Assembly (NCBI GenBank): GCA_003387805.1
Contig: QGSR01000098.1
Span: 1-7,048 of the forward strand
Reading direction: 5' to 3'
Length of the DNA: 7,048 bases
Source: Bacillota bacterium
GTDB lineage: Bacteria; Bacillota; Limnochordia; Limnochordales; ZCTH02-B6
Of the stretch, positions 5,377-7,048 are shown piece after piece. The notes under the pieces were generated by a model. It ran no database searches. It was not told the origin of the DNA and saw only the letters and a list, made by a program, of their open reading frames with translations. Every line of letters starts with the position of its first letter. Position 1 is the first letter of the stretch. A program made the position numbers and the translations under genes.

Positions 5377-6993
5377 CTACCACGCGGCCACGACGCCGTC
5401 TTTGCGCGGCTCGGTACCGCCGATGAGCACGCCCGTTTCGGGATCCCGCCAGATCATCTGCCCGCCGCCGAAGCCGCCCCACTCGGCGCTGACATGGATA
5501 CGGTGCCCGAGCCGGGCCAGCTGCCGGATGACGTCGGGGTGCATCGTGGATTCCACATGCACCGACCCGTCGGGCGCCAGGCGCACCCTGGGCGCGTCAA
5601 ACACCGACTGCGGGTTGAGGCGGTGGTCGACGACGCCCAGCACCGTGTGGACGTGCCCTTGCGGCTGCATGTCGCCGCCCATGACGCCGAATGCGGCCAG
5701 GGGCACGCCGTCTTTGGTGATGAAGCCCGGGATGATGGTGTGGTAGGGGCGCTTCCCGGGCGCGACCCGGTTCGGATGGCCCTCTTCCAGCGTGAAGCCG
5801 TGGCCTCGGTTCTGCAGCGCGATGCCGGTGCCCGGCACGACGATGCCCGAGCCGAAACCCATGTAGTTGGACTGGATGAAGGACACCATGCGGCCTTCCG
5901 CGTCGGCGGCGCACAAGTAGACGGTGCCGCCGCGGTCGGGCAGCCCGGGCGCCACGTCCGTCAGCGCCTGCGCGGGCGAAATGAGGCGTCGCCGGCGGGC
6001 GGCGTATTCTTTCGAAAGCAGCTGGTCCACCGGCACGGCGGCGTGCTCGGGGTCCGCGACGAAGCGGCGGGCGTCGGCGAAGGCCAGCCGGAGCGCTTCG
6101 ATGATGAGGTGCAGCCGGGCCGCGGACATGTGAGGCAGCTCGGCCACGGGCGTTTCCTCCAAAATGTTCAGCGCCGTCAGCGCGACGATGCCCTGGCCGT
6201 TGGGCGGGATTTCCCACACCTCGAAGCCCCGGTACGTGGTGCGAATGGGCTCCACCCACTGCGGCCGGTGCGCGGCCAGGTCTTCTTTCGTCAAAAGGCC
6301 GCCGGTGCGCCGGGCATGCTCGGCTATCCTGTCGGCCAGTTCGCCCCGGTAAAACGCTTCGCCGTCGGATTCGCCGATGAGCCGCAGCGTGCGGGCCTGG
6401 TCCGGGCACGAAAACACCTGGCCCGGCTCGGGGGCCCGGCCGCCGGGCAAAAACGCATCCGCAAAGTCTTTGAACTCCGGGCGGCCGCCGAAGCGCTGCT
6501 CCGCCCGGCGCCAGTAGCCGGCGATGACAGGCGGCACCGGATGGCCCTCTTCGGCGCAGCGGGCCGCGGGCTCCAGCAGGCGGTGCAGCGGCATGGTGCC
6601 GAAGCGGCGCGCCAGCTCGGCCCAGCCCGACACCGCGCCGGGCACGGTCACCGGCAGCCAGCCGTCGGCGGGGACCTCGGTCAGGCCCCGGTGCTCGAAG
6701 ACGTCGGGCGTGAGCATCGCCGGGGCGCGGCCCGAGGCGTTCAGGCCGTGGAGCCGGCGCCCGTCCCATACCAGGGCGAACGCGTCGCCGCCGATGCCGT
6801 TGGACGTGGGCTCCAGCACCGTCAGCGCGGCCGCGGCGGCCACCGCCGCGTCGGCCGCGTTGCCGCCTTCCTGCAAAATGCGCAGGCCGATCTGCGCGGC
6901 CAGCGGGTGGCTGGTGGCCACCATGCCGCGCCGGCCCATGACGGGCGTGCGAAACGTGGCGTACGGGTGGTTGAAGTCGAAGGGCAGGAGCAC
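5377..6993 (-). CDS. Gamma-glutamyltransferase-family Ntn hydrolase (YwrD-like)
   Basis: This 538-residue N-terminal-nucleophile hydrolase of the GGT family should cleave itself into a large (1-356) and a small (357-538) subunit, with T357 in RGGTVY becoming the nucleophile. GGNAADAAVA (43-52) and FGSGIVVPGTGIALQNRG (380-397) are family signatures. R89 in NASGRAP corresponds to the Arg that binds the substrate carboxylate, and GVMGGDMQ (436-443) provides the oxyanion-hole glycines. No signal peptide or lipobox is present, so it is probably cytoplasmic, unlike the exported GGTs that degrade glutathione or polyglutamate. Several gamma-glutamyl-binding residues of E. coli GGT are replaced: G399 at the Asp433 position, R396 at Gln430 and H418 at Ser462. 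True substrates may therefore differ, as in the cephalosporin-acylase-like and YwrD-like branches. The GTG start has GGAGGG 8 nt upstream. The gene precedes tetR on the same strand by 115 nt. Confidence 0.93.
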   Translation of the reverse strand: MLLPFDFNHPYATFRTPVMGRRGMVATSHPLAAQIGLRILQEGGNAADAAVAAAAALTVLEPTSNGIGGDAFALVWDGRRLHGLNASGRAPAMLTPDVFEHRGLTEVPADGWLPVTVPGAVSGWAELARRFGTMPLHRLLEPAARCAEEGHPVPPVIAGYWRRAEQRFGGRPEFKDFADAFLPGGRAPEPGQVFSCPDQARTLRLIGESDGEAFYRGELADRIAEHARRTGGLLTKEDLAAHRPQWVEPIRTTYRGFEVWEIPPNGQGIVALTALNILEETPVAELPHMSAARLHLIIEALRLAFADARRFVADPEHAAVPVDQLLSKEYAARRRRLISPAQALTDVAPGLPDRGGTVYLCAADAEGRMVSFIQSNYMGFGSGIVVPGTGIALQNRGHGFTLEEGHPNRVAPGKRPYHTIIPGFITKDGVPLAAFGVMGGDMQPQGHVHTVLGVVDHRLNPQSVFDAPRVRLAPDGSVHVESTMHPDVIRQLARLGHRIHVSAEWGGFGGGQMIWRDPETGVLIGGTEPRKDGVVAAW

Positions 6994-7001
6994 GGGCGCA
7001 T

Positions 7002-7007
7002 CCCTCC
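7002..7007 (-). promoter_or_regulatory. Ribosome binding site of the GGT-like gene
   Basis: Minus-strand GGAGGG lies 8 nt before the GTG at 6993. An ATG immediately after the RBS (6999-7001) is out of frame and too close to be used, so GTG is the start. The remaining bases to 7048 are open in all minus frames and too short to interpret; they could be the tail of an upstream gene. Confidence 0.75.
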
Positions 7008-7048
7008 AGCCGGCGTCGGCGGGGTCCGGGCGCAGGGCCGGGCCGGGG

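Noticed and set aside
5597..6769. Alternate-frame minus-strand open frame within the GGT-like gene (390 codons)
   Set aside because: Arg/Pro/Ala-rich shadow. The true frame carries the GGT catalytic Thr and signatures throughout.
1..7048. Mobile element, CRISPR array, tRNA or rRNA
   Set aside because: No transposase or integrase motifs, no terminal inverted repeats with target duplications, no regularly spaced repeat-spacer array and no recognisable tRNA or rRNA sequence were found.

Overview
The window is GC-rich bacterial DNA carrying five protein genes, with compact spacing and no RNA gene, CRISPR array, transposase or integrase that I can see. The strong AGGGAGGG/GGAGGG ribosome binding sites, the frequent GTG/TTG starts, a YwrD-type gamma-glutamyltransferase and a 14-helix EmrB/QacA-type exporter suggest a high-GC Firmicute (Symbiobacterium/Thermaerobacter/Limnochorda-like). 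That placement is inference, not a match.

Layout, left to right. (1) 1-175 is a leader with an in-frame Asp-Pro-Gly-Ser repeat, followed on + by a zinc hydrolase of the succinylglutamate desuccinylase/aspartoacylase (M14-like) family, 176-949. (2) Convergent and 9 bp away is an MFS drug-type exporter on -, from 959 to 2455, whose real N-terminus appears to lie further upstream near 2509. (3) A non-coding gap of about 400 bp (2510-2910) separates this from a divergent + strand amidohydrolase, 2911-4584. The gap holds short spaced repeats and a nested inverted repeat. The amidohydrolase carries two low-complexity insertions. (4) Convergent to it, 29 bp away, is a TetR-family regulator on -, 4614-5261, with its own well-formed promoter. 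(5) Upstream of tetR on the same strand is an intracellular gamma-glutamyltransferase-like Ntn hydrolase, 5377-6993. The last 55 bp precede that gene.

How the genes may work together: three different hydrolases, two or all of which should act on C-N (amide or amidine-type) bonds, flank one exporter and one TetR regulator. This could be a small peptide or N-acyl/nitrogen-compound catabolic and export neighbourhood. The strands are mixed, so it is not one operon and no joint pathway is demonstrated.

The most interesting points are sequence-level. The hydrolase at 176 has a translated-looking repeat upstream of its only usable start, implying a frameshift or a longer protein. The exporter has no canonical start codon where its N-terminus should be. 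The GGT-like enzyme keeps the catalytic Thr but lacks several residues that bind the gamma-glutamyl group in E. coli GGT. Two separate genes carry 18-bp (six-residue) proline-rich repeats. I see no convincing undescribed system.
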